Assembly: GCA_963839165.1 (NCBI GenBank)
Contig: CAWIUG010000005.1
Span: 434,001 to 498,000 of the forward strand
Length of the DNA: 64,000 nt
Source: DATFVA01 sp963839165
GTDB lineage: Bacteria > Bacteroidota > Ignavibacteria > Ignavibacteriales > Ignavibacteriaceae
Direction: 5' to 3'
Part shown: positions 18,068 through 27,362 of the stretch, piece by piece
Layout of the letters: each line of letters begins with the position of its first letter
How positions within the stretch are numbered: the first letter of the stretch is position 1
Notes under the pieces: generated by a model
What the model saw: the letters and a program-made list of their open reading frames with translations, nothing else
What the model was told of the DNA's origin: nothing
Databases searched by the model: none
Program-made: the position numbers and the translations under genes

Positions 18068-18297
18068 TAAACACTTTTATTAAATACCAGTTTATAGATT
18101 GTCTTGTTTTTACTCGAACGGGCCCGATCGATTTTAAATTTTTCCTTTGAGTCAATTTTGAGATAATATGCAGCCAGATCGGTTATTTTGTCCATAACTG
18201 TATCCTCATCATGAGCCCACGATTCACATCCTTTTATTCCGGGTATTTCAGCAGTATAACCGTCGTCAGTTTTCTTTATAATAATATCCAATATCAT
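18067..18297 (-). CDS. HicB-like small protein without a HicA partner
   Basis: The 76-residue protein begins with the degenerate RNase H-like fold typical of HicB antitoxins (MILDIIIKKTDDGYTAEIPG, then IKGCESWAHDEDT and an ITDLAAYYLKI helix). It lacks a C-terminal helix-turn-helix and no HicA gene flanks it on either side. Its stop codon shares a base with the trmH-like GTG start. A lone HicB fold inside a housekeeping operon is more likely a stand-alone regulator or a relic than an active toxin-antitoxin pair; that is inference. Confidence 0.6.
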   Translation of the reverse strand: MILDIIIKKTDDGYTAEIPGIKGCESWAHDEDTVMDKITDLAAYYLKIDSKEKFKIDRARSSKNKTIYKLVFNKSV

Positions 18298-18317
18298 ATT
18301 TTCGTCTTTTTATTAAT

Positions 18318-18336
18318 GACGGTTCTTTGAGCCGTC
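18318..18336 (-). terminator. Hairpin between deoC and the HicB-like gene
   Basis: GACGGTTC/GAGCCGTC forms an 8-bp stem (one G-T pair) with a 3-base loop in the 77-bp gap. The minus-strand 3' flank is AT-rich but not a clean T run, so it may attenuate rather than stop transcription. Confidence 0.4.
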
Positions 18337-18374
18337 TTCCGGTTTTAAGATTAACCGCCAGTTCATCCGCCTGA

Positions 18375-19226
18375 TTAAGATTCACCGAGAACGATTTTAA
18401 CGCTGGCACTTGCACCAATACGATCTGCGCCGCTGGCAATCATAGCTTCGGCATCTTCGCGCGACCTGATACCCCCCGATGCTTTTACGCCCATACCTGC
18501 CCCAACAACATATTTCATCAGGGCAACGTCGCCAACCGTAGCTCCTCCTTTTGAAAAACCGGTTGATGTCTTAACAAAATCAGCTCCGGCTTTTTTTACC
18601 AGCACACAAGCTTTAATTTTCTCTTCATCCGTAAGGAGTGCAGTCTCAAGAATTACTTTAGATATAACGTGATGTTTTTTGGCTGTCTGAGCTACCTGAT
18701 AAATATCGTTGTAAACATAATCATAATCACCGGCTTTTAGTCGGCCTATATTGATCACCATATCTACTTCTGTGGCTCCGCTCTCAATAGACTGTTCAGT
18801 TTCGAACTTTTTTACTTCAGTTGTTGTTGCGCCCAGAGGAAAGCCGATAACCGTACAAACTTTCACCTCGCTTCCTTTAAGTTGCTCGCTGCATAACGGA
18901 ACGAATGATGGGTTAACACACACAGACGCAAAATTATATTTCCTTGCCTCGCTGCATAGCGTGGTTATATCATCAGGGGTCGCTTCAGGTTTCAATATTG
19001 TATGATCAATCATACCCGCCATTTTCTTATTCTGAAGGACATGCCCCACACCAATACCGGCAGAGATTCTTTCCGCACCTACATTAACTATATTATTTAC
19101 TGCTTTAGGCTGGGTAACCACATTGGTCTCCCACCCTTTACAGGATTCAGTCTTGCAGTAAAAATCACGCAGAGTTTTTTCTAAAAATTCCTGTGATACC
19201 TCTTGAGTTGATATATCTGGTTTCAT
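18375..19226 (-). CDS. deoC: Deoxyribose-phosphate aldolase
   Basis: DeoC cleaves 2-deoxyribose-5-phosphate to glyceraldehyde-3-phosphate and acetaldehyde in deoxynucleoside breakdown. The TIM-barrel core shows MIDHTILKPEAT, FASVCVNPSFV, TVIGFPLGATTTEVK, the Schiff-base lysine in DFVKTSTGFSKGGAT, and VKASGGIR. An N-terminal extension of about 70 residues (with CKGWETN) precedes the core; this is a longer form than the E. coli enzyme. I start at ATG 19226, one base after the folD stop, rather than at an upstream ATG at 19280 inside folD. Confidence 0.94.
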   Translation of the reverse strand: MKPDISTQEVSQEFLEKTLRDFYCKTESCKGWETNVVTQPKAVNNIVNVGAERISAGIGVGHVLQNKKMAGMIDHTILKPEATPDDITTLCSEARKYNFASVCVNPSFVPLCSEQLKGSEVKVCTVIGFPLGATTTEVKKFETEQSIESGATEVDMVINIGRLKAGDYDYVYNDIYQVAQTAKKHHVISKVILETALLTDEEKIKACVLVKKAGADFVKTSTGFSKGGATVGDVALMKYVVGAGMGVKASGGIRSREDAEAMIASGADRIGASASVKIVLGES

Positions 19227-19227
19227 A

Positions 19228-20106
19228 TCAGCCACCGTATTTTTGATAAGCTTTAAATGTATTCTGAAGCAGCATTGCACGCGTCATCGGACCAACACCG
19301 CCGGGAACGGGTGTAATATATGAACTTTTTTTCGAAACATTTTCAAAATCTACATCACCAGTAAGTCTGTACCCTTTGGGTTTTGAAGGGTCATCTATAC
19401 GATTAATACCGACGTCGATGACAACTACTCCCTCCTTTACCATATCAGCTTTAACAAATTCAGCTCTGCCGATAGCAGCGATCAGTATATCAGCCTGTTT
19501 TGTGTAATCATGTAAATTCTTAGCGGCCGAATGACATATGGTTACAACCGAATTTGCGTGCTCCCTTTTCTGGAGCATAATGTTGGCAATTGGCTTTCCC
19601 ACAATGTTGCTTCTGCCAAGCACTACTACATGCTTCCCTTTCGTCTCGATGTTATACCTTATTAGCAGTGCCTGTATACCGGCCGGTGTGCAGGAGGCAA
19701 ATGTATCTTTACCGATAACCAGGTTGCCGATGCTGGTTGGACTGAATCCATCTACATCTTTTTTAGGTGAGATAGACTCTATTATCTTATTTTCATCTAT
19801 ATGTTTAGGGAGCGGAAGCTGAACCAGAATCCCGTGGTAATCAGGATGTTCATTGTATTTTTCAACCAATGCCAGAAGTTCTTTTTCAGTTATACTGGCA
19901 GTATGAAATTCTGCTTTGGTTCTCATCCCTATCGCTTCACAGTCCTTTATTTTACTCCTTACATAAACCTGTGAGGCCGGGTCTTCCCCTACCAGGATAG
20001 TAACAAGTCCGGGTACGTTTTTGTTTTCAGCTTTTAGTCCGTCGATCTTCTGTTTCAATTCTTCTCTTATCTCTGCCGCTGTCTTTTTTCCATCTATTAT
20101 TGTCAT
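19228..20106 (-). CDS. folD: Methylenetetrahydrofolate dehydrogenase / methenyltetrahydrofolate cyclohydrolase
   Basis: The bifunctional enzyme interconverts 5,10-methylene-, methenyl- and 10-formyl-tetrahydrofolate for one-carbon metabolism. Motifs include VGEDPASQVYVRSK (catalytic Lys), GILVQLPLPKHI, KDVDGFSP, VVLGRSNIVGKP and TPVPGGVGPMTRAML. The 292-residue length is usual. It sits 17 bp after the DNA methylase gene and one base before deoC, within the 21.9-15.1 kb operon. Confidence 0.96.
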   Translation of the reverse strand: MTIIDGKKTAAEIREELKQKIDGLKAENKNVPGLVTILVGEDPASQVYVRSKIKDCEAIGMRTKAEFHTASITEKELLALVEKYNEHPDYHGILVQLPLPKHIDENKIIESISPKKDVDGFSPTSIGNLVIGKDTFASCTPAGIQALLIRYNIETKGKHVVVLGRSNIVGKPIANIMLQKREHANSVVTICHSAAKNLHDYTKQADILIAAIGRAEFVKADMVKEGVVVIDVGINRIDDPSKPKGYRLTGDVDFENVSKKSSYITPVPGGVGPMTRAMLLQNTFKAYQKYGG

Positions 20107-20123
20107 TACTCTTTTTTCTTTCC

Positions 20124-21134
20124 TCAGTTTATTTCATTAAATGATTTCAGCAATGAAAAATCAAACTCATAATTGTCTTTCAAATATCGTTTTATTTTCT
20201 TGTCAGAAAGTATCTCATCTGCGAAGGGATTGGAATTCTGCCATCCGGTCAGTCCATTCTGTCTGTAATTTTCGAGCCTTCTAAGTGTTATTTCACAGAA
20301 GAGCGGATCAATGTCAGCAGTATAACAGGCTCTATTCTCAATTTCCGCGGCTAAAAGAGTCGTCCCTGAATGGGAAAAAAAATCTATCACAAGATCATCC
20401 GTCCTGCTGCCGGATTTGATTATCCTTTGAATAGCCTTAAGAGGCTTCTGTGCATAACAGCCGTTAATATTTTCATTCATCCGATAAAAAATCTGCTGAA
20501 CATCTACCCATACATTGCCAGCCCTGATAAATTCAGATTTGCTCCTCTCAAAGTTCTGTGTTTTTTTTCCGTTAACCTTCTTATAGTAGCCGTTCATAAT
20601 TTTGGGGATATTGGTGTATTCCGCTTCAGGGTTGAAATAGGGCTTCCCTTTTGTGTAGTAGAGAAGCTCCTGGCGTACCGACATCCAATTTTTCTGCGTG
20701 CCGTAGCCTCTCTGGTTCCGCATCGTAATAAAACTCCTGGATGAGAAGCCTGAATTTCGCATCATTAAAATAAAATCTGCAAGAGGCTGAAAATGATTAT
20801 TCTGATCCGCACCGAGCCATACATACAGCGAGGCATCCTCAGCAAGGAAATCATTTGTGTTTTTTATCCAGAGTTTACTCCAGTTAATAAAACCTTCAAT
20901 CTCCGTTTCCCTGAATGCAATGAAATTGTAGGGGGGGTCGTGAATTGCAAGAACCGCCTTTTTACTCCCTTTAAGGGAATTCAATGCCGGGGAATCAGCG
21001 CAGTCAATACAGGCAATTTTATGTGCTCCGGTATTGTCTTCCCAGATATCACCTGACTTAAAACGCGAATATGGCAGCAGTAATTTCCGGAGTTTTTCAT
21101 CAAGATCGATCCTGGGTAACGGAAAATTTATCAT
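20124..21134 (-). CDS. Site-specific DNA methyltransferase (DPPY type), no restriction partner
   Basis: The catalytic motif IV DPPYNF is at about residue 90 and the SAM-binding motif I is near the C-terminal end (LVIDFFSHSGTTLLAAE), the order of beta-class amino-methylases. DPPY favours N6-adenine or N4-cytosine methylation. A target-recognition stretch of about 130 residues lies between them (MRNQRGYGTQKNWMSVRQE, KKVNGKKTQNFERSK). No endonuclease gene is near; it lies between a phosphoesterase and folD with 6 and 17 bp gaps, embedded in a housekeeping operon. This suggests an orphan methylase with a regulatory or maintenance role, which is inference. Confidence 0.85.
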   Translation of the reverse strand: MINFPLPRIDLDEKLRKLLLPYSRFKSGDIWEDNTGAHKIACIDCADSPALNSLKGSKKAVLAIHDPPYNFIAFRETEIEGFINWSKLWIKNTNDFLAEDASLYVWLGADQNNHFQPLADFILMMRNSGFSSRSFITMRNQRGYGTQKNWMSVRQELLYYTKGKPYFNPEAEYTNIPKIMNGYYKKVNGKKTQNFERSKSEFIRAGNVWVDVQQIFYRMNENINGCYAQKPLKAIQRIIKSGSRTDDLVIDFFSHSGTTLLAAEIENRACYTADIDPLFCEITLRRLENYRQNGLTGWQNSNPFADEILSDKKIKRYLKDNYEFDFSLLKSFNEIN

Positions 21135-21140
21135 AAAATC

Positions 21141-21944
21141 TTATTCTGCTTTTTTAACAAACTCCGGGAAGAGTATTTTTTCGATATCAACGGTTTTCCC
21201 GGTCTCTGTATCGACCTTAAATAAAATACCGCATATATGTACATCATCCTGGGCAGTTTCATATTTCTGAGGGGTCTGATAAAGGAACCTGTTTATTGCT
21301 GCAATGGTTTTCATCCCGATTACGGAGTCGTAAGGACCGGTCATTCCAACATCGGTTATATAACCCGTGCCCATAGGAAAAATCCGTTCATCATTTGTCT
21401 GAATATGGGTGTGAGTCCCAACCAGCACGCTGATCTTTCCATCCAGGTAATTTATAAGTGCAAGCTTTTCAGCAGTAGCTTCTGCGTGAAAATCAATAAA
21501 GATTACATTTGTTTCATCTTTTATTTTAGGAATGATCCAGTCGCATGTACGGAAAGGATCATCTATAGTAGCCATAAACGTTCTTCCCTGCAGGTTGAGT
21601 ACGGCAGCTTTCCCTTTCTTTGTTTCTGCTATATAGTAGCCGTTTCCGTAAGTACCCCGGGGATAATTCAATGGTCGTATTGCACGGGGTTCATTTTTGA
21701 GGTAATCCTGCGACTGATGTTTGTCCCAGGTATGATTACCCCCGGTAATCACATGTACTCCGAGATTAAAGAGAATTTCTCCCTCTTTATTAGTACATCC
21801 TTTACCGTCAGAAGCATTTTCACCATTAGCGATAACAAGATCGGGTTTGTATTTCTGGATAAGTCCCGGCAACCACGTCTGCACCATATCCATACCGGGT
21901 TTTCCAACAATATCCCCGATAAAAAGAATATTAATTTGATTCAT
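21141..21944 (-). CDS. YmdB-family metallophosphoesterase
   Basis: A calcineurin-like phosphoesterase of the YmdB/TIGR00282 family. Metal and active-site motifs are FIGDIVGKPG, VIANGENASDGKG, GVHVITGGNHTWDK, FIDFHAEATAEK, VGTHTHIQTND and GYITDVGMTGPYDSVIG. In Bacillus, YmdB acts on 2',3'-cyclic nucleotides and affects biofilm genes. The 267-residue length from ATG 21944 (MNQINILFIGD) is normal; an in-frame ATG at 21953 adds three residues. It is the first gene of a long minus-strand operon and divergent from the exonuclease-UvrC fusion. Confidence 0.9.
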   Translation of the reverse strand: MNQINILFIGDIVGKPGMDMVQTWLPGLIQKYKPDLVIANGENASDGKGCTNKEGEILFNLGVHVITGGNHTWDKHQSQDYLKNEPRAIRPLNYPRGTYGNGYYIAETKKGKAAVLNLQGRTFMATIDDPFRTCDWIIPKIKDETNVIFIDFHAEATAEKLALINYLDGKISVLVGTHTHIQTNDERIFPMGTGYITDVGMTGPYDSVIGMKTIAAINRFLYQTPQKYETAQDDVHICGILFKVDTETGKTVDIEKILFPEFVKKAE

Positions 21945-22113
21945 AATCACCATAAAGTAATTAATAAATATATCGAAATCGTGAGAGAATTAAAAAAAGA
22001 GGTGAGAAGGGGTATTAAAAAATAATAAAAAGGAATGTTCGAAGAAGTTAAATTATTTATTTTAAAATACCTGCTAAACGCTGATAAGTGTAAACTAATT
22101 TCCCGGAAAATAT

Positions 22114-22121
22114 TATCTTTG
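22114..22121 (+). promoter_or_regulatory. Bacteroidota-type -7 element before the exonuclease-UvrC gene
   Basis: TATCTTTG fits the TAnnTTTG -7 consensus of the Bacteroidota primary sigma factor and lies 17 bases before the ATG, giving a very short leader. No clear TTG -33 element was seen. Confidence 0.4.
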
Positions 22122-22138
22122 GGAAACTGATTGGAAAA

Positions 22139-23869
22139 ATGCTTAAAGACTCGCTGGAAATACCTCTTGAACAGGCCTCCTTCTCTATTATTGATATTGA
22201 GACTACAGGATTATCACCCCGTTACAATAATATTATTGAAATCGGCATAGTTAAGGTTTCCGGTCTGAAGATCAAAGAAACTTACCAGACAATGATAAAT
22301 CCCGGACGACAGATCCCCTATTATATCTCTCAGTTTACAGGTATTACGGATGAAGATGTTTATAATGCACCTTTCTTTGATGATGCAGCCGATGAAATAC
22401 TTGATTTCATATCCGAAGATATCATAGGCGGACATAATTTTTCCTTCGATAAAAGTTTCCTGAAAAGGGAATTGCTTTATGCCGGAAGAGGGATTCTTTA
22501 TAACCGGGATATCTGCACATTGAAGCTGGCCAGAAGGATGTACCCGGATCTCCGCAGTAAATCACTAACCAACATGTGCAGGCATTTTAAGCTGCACAAT
22601 GAAAATTCACATCGTGCATTGTCAGATGCAAAAGTGACGGCACAGTTACTCATCAGGATGATCGAAGAACTGAGAGATAAACACAGCATATCCACGCTTG
22701 AAGATCTTCTCAGTTATCATAAGAAACCGGCAGCGAAGGTGAAGTCCAGCCGCCTGAAAGAGCCTTTGCGCGAATATGCCGCAGGTCTTCCGCAGGCACC
22801 CGGCATATATTATTTCCTTAATTCAAAAGGAGATATTATTTATATCGGCAAAGCAAAATCTCTGCGTGACAGGATAAAATCCTATTTCTCCCCCACTGCT
22901 CCCAGGAAAGCAAAAAAAATTGTTCAGCAGGCATCCCGTATTAAAATTGAAATGACCAATACTGAGCTTACCGCTCTTCTTATGGAAGCAGAATCGATCA
23001 AGCTCGTTAATCCCCGGCATAATACGCAGCTCAAGGAATATGGAAATAAATATTTTCTAAGGATTGATGCCGCCAATGATTTTCCGGGGATAGAGATCTG
23101 CAATTATTTTGATTTTGACGGAAGAGATTATTTTGGTCTTTTTATTACACGGAGGAAGGCAGTTTCATTGCTGGAGATGATCCATAAAACGTTTGCCCTC
23201 AGAGAATGCAGTGATGTGGATTTCAGTAAAGAAAAAGTCTGCTTTCTTGCTGATATCGAGAGATGTCTTGCTCCTTGCATAAATAAATTAAAAAATGAGT
23301 ACATCAGTGAGCTGGAGAAGGTATATGAATTCCTCTACGGAAGAAATCAATTTGCACTTAACCGGCTGCTCAATAAGATGAGGGAGTATTCCGATAAACA
23401 AAAATATGAGAAAGCCGCGGAGGTTAAAGAAGTAATAGATATGATCCTTAACCAGACGTATAAATCTTCGGTGCTGGCGGAACCTGTAAATAAAGCTAAT
23501 GTACTGTTTGAAGTAAAGGGGAGCTTTGAGAACGATTATATGCTCTTACTCTCAGGTAGAATATATATTAAAAAATATACGGTAAACGGCGCAGATCATT
23601 TTGACGAGGCTCTCGATGATTATTTCAGCGGCACTATAAATCTTTCAGTATTACCCGAAGAAGAAGACCTTGAAAAAATGAAGATCACTCTTAACTGGCT
23701 TATTAAGAACCGCGACCTGGTAAGGGTTTTTTATCTTAAGGAATACAATAGCAAAGAAGAACTCTATACCAGGATATCCACAGGCAATTTTAAAACTACC
23801 CCTACCCCGGAGATTTATTACGATATAAAAGAATTTATGAACCAGGAACTTCCGGAAGAGACAGCTTAG
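22139..23869 (+). CDS. DnaQ-type 3'-5' exonuclease fused to a UvrC/Cho-like GIY-YIG nuclease
   Basis: Residues about 10-175 are a DEDDh exonuclease: FSIIDIETTGLSP (DxE), GHNFSFDKSFLKRELL, and HRALSDAKVTAQLL. Residues about 215-300 are a GIY-YIG nuclease (APGIYYFLNSKGDIIYIGKA, then SLRDRIKSYF) as in the N-terminal half of UvrC, with the UvrC-like segment AECSD-type and a C-x6-C at CFLADIERCLAPC. A UVR-like helix follows (KYEKAAEVKEVIDM). The UvrC C-terminal RNase H domain and HhH are absent. Fusions of this kind, related to Cho, occur in several phyla and are expected to act in repair incision. It is monocistronic. Confidence 0.85.
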   Translation: MLKDSLEIPLEQASFSIIDIETTGLSPRYNNIIEIGIVKVSGLKIKETYQTMINPGRQIPYYISQFTGITDEDVYNAPFFDDAADEILDFISEDIIGGHNFSFDKSFLKRELLYAGRGILYNRDICTLKLARRMYPDLRSKSLTNMCRHFKLHNENSHRALSDAKVTAQLLIRMIEELRDKHSISTLEDLLSYHKKPAAKVKSSRLKEPLREYAAGLPQAPGIYYFLNSKGDIIYIGKAKSLRDRIKSYFSPTAPRKAKKIVQQASRIKIEMTNTELTALLMEAESIKLVNPRHNTQLKEYGNKYFLRIDAANDFPGIEICNYFDFDGRDYFGLFITRRKAVSLLEMIHKTFALRECSDVDFSKEKVCFLADIERCLAPCINKLKNEYISELEKVYEFLYGRNQFALNRLLNKMREYSDKQKYEKAAEVKEVIDMILNQTYKSSVLAEPVNKANVLFEVKGSFENDYMLLLSGRIYIKKYTVNGADHFDEALDDYFSGTINLSVLPEEEDLEKMKITLNWLIKNRDLVRVFYLKEYNSKEELYTRISTGNFKTTPTPEIYYDIKEFMNQELPEETA

Positions 23870-23881
23870 TTCCTCCTCAGA

Positions 23882-24820
23882 TTACAGGTTCATCAGAATT
23901 GCCGCACCTGCCAAAATTATTATCACGGCTATAATCCTTCTCGCGAGATGCTTCTCCCTGAACAATCTCCCTCCGAAGATAACCGCCATCAAAACAGATA
24001 AACGTTTAACAGAGAGCACCATCGCAACAGGGGCCTCTTTGGTGGCTTCTATCTGTGTAAAACGGTATATAACGGTGGATACAGAAACGATAATTATAAA
24101 ATACATCATTTCTCTCGGGATTTTCCGTAGAGGCTGTATTATTCCTTTATACCTGACTAAAATAGCAATTGTAAAAAAGACAGCATAGAATAATTGCTGG
24201 AAGGCCATAAATTTATATGGCTCGATCTTCAAATCAGTCAGAAGAATCCTGTCCAGAAGTGAAGTCACGGTAAAAAGGATCAGGGCAATTACTACATAAG
24301 AGTATTTTGAGAACCTGAATGAGCTGGAGAACATCTTCATTTCTTCTCCAGAGGTTTTCCTAAGTTTCTCATGCCCCCTTACGGCTTGACGTGTTTCAAG
24401 TATAATGGTTCCGATAAGCATGAGAAATATTCCAAACCATTCAAACAGAGTCAGATAATCATCTATCAAGATAACCCCCAGTATTGCAACAAGTCCCGGA
24501 GTTAATGCGAGCAGCGGCAGGGCTTCGCTTATTTCCAGGTTCTTAATTGAATACATTACAAAAAGAAAAGCCGCGGCATTAAGTAAAGTCTTAAGCAGCA
24601 GCACCAGCATACTGAACGTAAAAAGGTTTTCGTAATTGATTATCCCGAAAAAAGGTAATGAAAACAAAAGCGATATAATGGAAATCAGGAAAGTAAAATT
24701 CAGAGCATCCGAGGAGAATAATGCCTTCTTCTCATAAACAGCAGATAATGCGGAAAAGACTGCTGAGATAAAAGCTAACCAGAACCAGTACATATAATAA
24801 TAAATCCTTAACCGGAACAA
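23882..24820 (-). CDS. EamA/DMT-family membrane transporter
   Basis: Ten hydrophobic segments in about 310 residues and a two-fold internal repeat fit the drug/metabolite transporter superfamily with EamA domains. Examples are LFEWFGIFLMLIGTIILETR at the end of the first half and AVIFGGRLFREKHLARR followed by VIIILAGAAILMNL at the end. A charged linker of about 30 residues joins the halves. The substrate is not readable. The start could be ATG 24820 or ATG 24793 (MYWFWLAFISA). It follows the TonB receptor by 10 bp, so co-transcription is likely. Confidence 0.82.
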   Translation of the reverse strand: MFRLRIYYYMYWFWLAFISAVFSALSAVYEKKALFSSDALNFTFLISIISLLFSLPFFGIINYENLFTFSMLVLLLKTLLNAAAFLFVMYSIKNLEISEALPLLALTPGLVAILGVILIDDYLTLFEWFGIFLMLIGTIILETRQAVRGHEKLRKTSGEEMKMFSSSFRFSKYSYVVIALILFTVTSLLDRILLTDLKIEPYKFMAFQQLFYAVFFTIAILVRYKGIIQPLRKIPREMMYFIIIVSVSTVIYRFTQIEATKEAPVAMVLSVKRLSVLMAVIFGGRLFREKHLARRIIAVIIILAGAAILMNL

Positions 24821-24830
24821 CCGGATTAGA

Positions 24831-27212
24831 TTAAAAGTCTACTGCAAATTTAACATAAAAATTCCTTCCGGGCCCGGCTGTAGTATTGCCTCTCAGCGTC
24901 GATAGGTGGTTGCGGTAATTCTTATCAAATATATTTTCGATGCCAGCAAATATCCTAAGGCTGTAAGTCGAGATTTTTAGTGGATCTGAATTCACAGAAA
25001 AATTAAAAACTGCATACCCCGGGGTAGATATTTCATAAGAGGCAATATTATTCTGTGCAGTATAAATCTCAGCAGTGAGTTCGGCGGAGAGTTTCTCAAT
25101 GAATTTGTACTTTAATCCGACATTTCCATTTAAAGGAGGGATTTCAGGCAGACTGCCGCGGGCAGTTATATCATCTCCCTTAACGTAAGATAGTACAGCT
25201 TGTAAGGTGATATCTCCATAAAAGTTGTAGTCTGTACGTAAATCAAACCCGTATAACCTTGCTTCTCCGATATTAGTTTTCACAAAAGCAGGCCTGTCTT
25301 CAAAGAAGGCAGATTTTTCAGAAACAAGGTCGGTGAAATAATTAAAAAAGATACTCGATATAAATTTAAAATCCGGTTGATAATACCGGACTCCAAGGTC
25401 AGCTGACCTGCCATTTTCCGATTTAAGGGATGGGTTGCCATGCCTGACATAACTTCCCTGATCGATATACTGAAATCTTTCTTCCAGTGACGGTGAACGG
25501 AATGAATAACCAAGACTCAGCGTCAAATCCCACCCCGTCTTAAAGGAATACTTCACACCAACGTTTGCACTGTAAGCTTTATCATTTATATCCTTTTGCT
25601 CCCATATTGTCTGCTGCCCCGAAGGGGTATAGTTAATTATCCCGCTAATGATCTCATAAACTGGATTGAGAGTTTTTTCACCCTGAATGTTGATTATGTC
25701 CAGGCGTGTACCGAGCGATAGCGACAGTCTGTCTTTTATAAATTCATGGTCATCCTGTAGATAAAAACCATAGTCCCGGTATTTAGAATCCGGAAGCGGC
25801 ATTTCACCAACAGTTTTATTAATTGTATTCACAACTTCATTCTGGTCATTAAGTACCTCTATGAGTTGGTACTTGTTTCTGAACCCTTTATAACTTCTGT
25901 CCCAATAATCTAATCCCGCGGCAAGGTTATTATTTTCGTTCAATAAGAAATTTCCCTGCAGCTGAAGGTTATTATTTTTATGGTCGGCCTGAGGGGTGAT
26001 TTTCAAAACTGATACCCTCCGTGCGGGTGTTGTCATTGTTGAAGGAATCTCCTGAATAATATGAGGTATATTTTCAACATTTCTTGATATTGCCTGGTAT
26101 GAGTATTTCAACGACAGTTTATAGAAGAACGAGGCAAGATTTTGTACTTCATAACCGGCAGAAATAAATTCTCTTTTTTCATCAGGATACCTGATATCAG
26201 CATTAGAAGGAAATACGAAAGATCCGGGTATTCCGATGTCAAGGGCCTTAAACATTTGATAGTTAAGGCTTATTTTATGATTAGTAAATGGAGCCGCGCT
26301 CAGATCAGCAGAAAGACTATAATCTTCAAACTGACTGTTCCTTAATTCACCCGTCGGAGTATTTATATTTCCGGCCTTCCTGTATGATCCCGCAATTTTT
26401 GAGGACCAGACAGGTCCCCCGCTATACAGCGAACCCGAGGCAGCAGATAGATTATTAACCGAGTTATAACCAGCTGAAACATTTCCATTTAAAGAAGTAT
26501 TATCCCTGAACCTTGAAGACCGGGTAATGATGTTTACAATACCACCCGTTGCACCAGGGCCATAGATTGAAGAGGAAGCTCCTTTAATGATCTCAACATT
26601 CTCAATGTCGTTCAGATCAATCAGTGAAAACCTGGCAGCTACATCCGTTGAAGTTGCTATCCTGTTTCCGTCAATCAGAGCTACAACATTCTCACGACTA
26701 AGTCCCCTTATATTCAATTCACTCCCCCACGCTCCTTCACTGATCAATGATATACCGGGTTCTGTTTTAAGTGCTTCCGGAAGCGATCCGAATGGTCTTT
26801 TTTCAATCTTTTCCCGTCCGAATAATAGTTCAGAAAAAGGTGAGTCCCGTAGATACCTGTCGAATCTCGGGGTACTCACAATTACTTCATCAAGTTCAAT
26901 TGGTGCGGGGTCAAGCGAGAAATTTAGAACGGCATTCTCTTTTATCTCCAGAAACCTGGTAACCGAATTATAGCCCATACATGATACTTTTACCGTGTAT
27001 TTCCCCTCTTCCAATCCTTCAATCTGAAATAGTCCTTCAGTGGTAGTATAAGTTATATACCTAATGGACAGAGAAACCGTCGCTCCGGAAATCGGGTCGC
27101 CTGTTTCCGAACTGGTGACAGTTCCGTTAAAGCAAATCTTTTGTGCAAAAGCAGCTGAATAAAGCAAAGTTAAAATAATAGTTAAAATTAACCTGAGACG
27201 AATCGGCTCCAC
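24831..27212 (-). CDS. TonB-dependent outer-membrane receptor
   Basis: The 793-residue protein has a signal peptide ending near AAFAQ, a carboxypeptidase-regulatory-like domain at about 28-110 (GTVTSSETGDPISGATVSL, YTVKVSCMGY), a plug at about 120-235 (LPEALKTEPGISLISEG, LNIRGLSRENVVALIDG, IEIIKGASSSIYGPGATGG) and a beta barrel ending FYVKFAVDF with a terminal aromatic. There is no SusD partner next door, so it is more like a metal-chelate or vitamin receptor than a SusC. The cargo cannot be told. No cobalamin or other riboswitch was seen in the short upstream region. Confidence 0.92.
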   Translation of the reverse strand: MEPIRLRLILTIILTLLYSAAFAQKICFNGTVTSSETGDPISGATVSLSIRYITYTTTEGLFQIEGLEEGKYTVKVSCMGYNSVTRFLEIKENAVLNFSLDPAPIELDEVIVSTPRFDRYLRDSPFSELLFGREKIEKRPFGSLPEALKTEPGISLISEGAWGSELNIRGLSRENVVALIDGNRIATSTDVAARFSLIDLNDIENVEIIKGASSSIYGPGATGGIVNIITRSSRFRDNTSLNGNVSAGYNSVNNLSAASGSLYSGGPVWSSKIAGSYRKAGNINTPTGELRNSQFEDYSLSADLSAAPFTNHKISLNYQMFKALDIGIPGSFVFPSNADIRYPDEKREFISAGYEVQNLASFFYKLSLKYSYQAISRNVENIPHIIQEIPSTMTTPARRVSVLKITPQADHKNNNLQLQGNFLLNENNNLAAGLDYWDRSYKGFRNKYQLIEVLNDQNEVVNTINKTVGEMPLPDSKYRDYGFYLQDDHEFIKDRLSLSLGTRLDIINIQGEKTLNPVYEIISGIINYTPSGQQTIWEQKDINDKAYSANVGVKYSFKTGWDLTLSLGYSFRSPSLEERFQYIDQGSYVRHGNPSLKSENGRSADLGVRYYQPDFKFISSIFFNYFTDLVSEKSAFFEDRPAFVKTNIGEARLYGFDLRTDYNFYGDITLQAVLSYVKGDDITARGSLPEIPPLNGNVGLKYKFIEKLSAELTAEIYTAQNNIASYEISTPGYAVFNFSVNSDPLKISTYSLRIFAGIENIFDKNYRNHLSTLRGNTTAGPGRNFYVKFAVDF

Positions 27213-27362
27213 TTCTTCTCTCTCCCCACCATAGCAAATTACTCACGATAAATACAGCCTGGTGATTAATTCCTTACAAATAGCTTCCCAAAAATAAGCG
27301 TCTTTTTCTTAAGGTAAAAGAACTAGAGAGGATATCGCTGTATAAACAAAGGTACAAGGTTA

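Noticed and set aside
18067..18297. Active HicAB toxin-antitoxin module
   Set aside because: Only the HicB-like half exists and the operon context is housekeeping.
21237..22025. 262-codon plus-strand frame
   Set aside because: It is antisense to the YmdB-family gene and ends in the shared intergenic region; cysteine-rich and without family motifs.
27213..27362. Cobalamin riboswitch before the TonB receptor
   Set aside because: The 150-bp space shows no B12-box or matching hairpins by eye.
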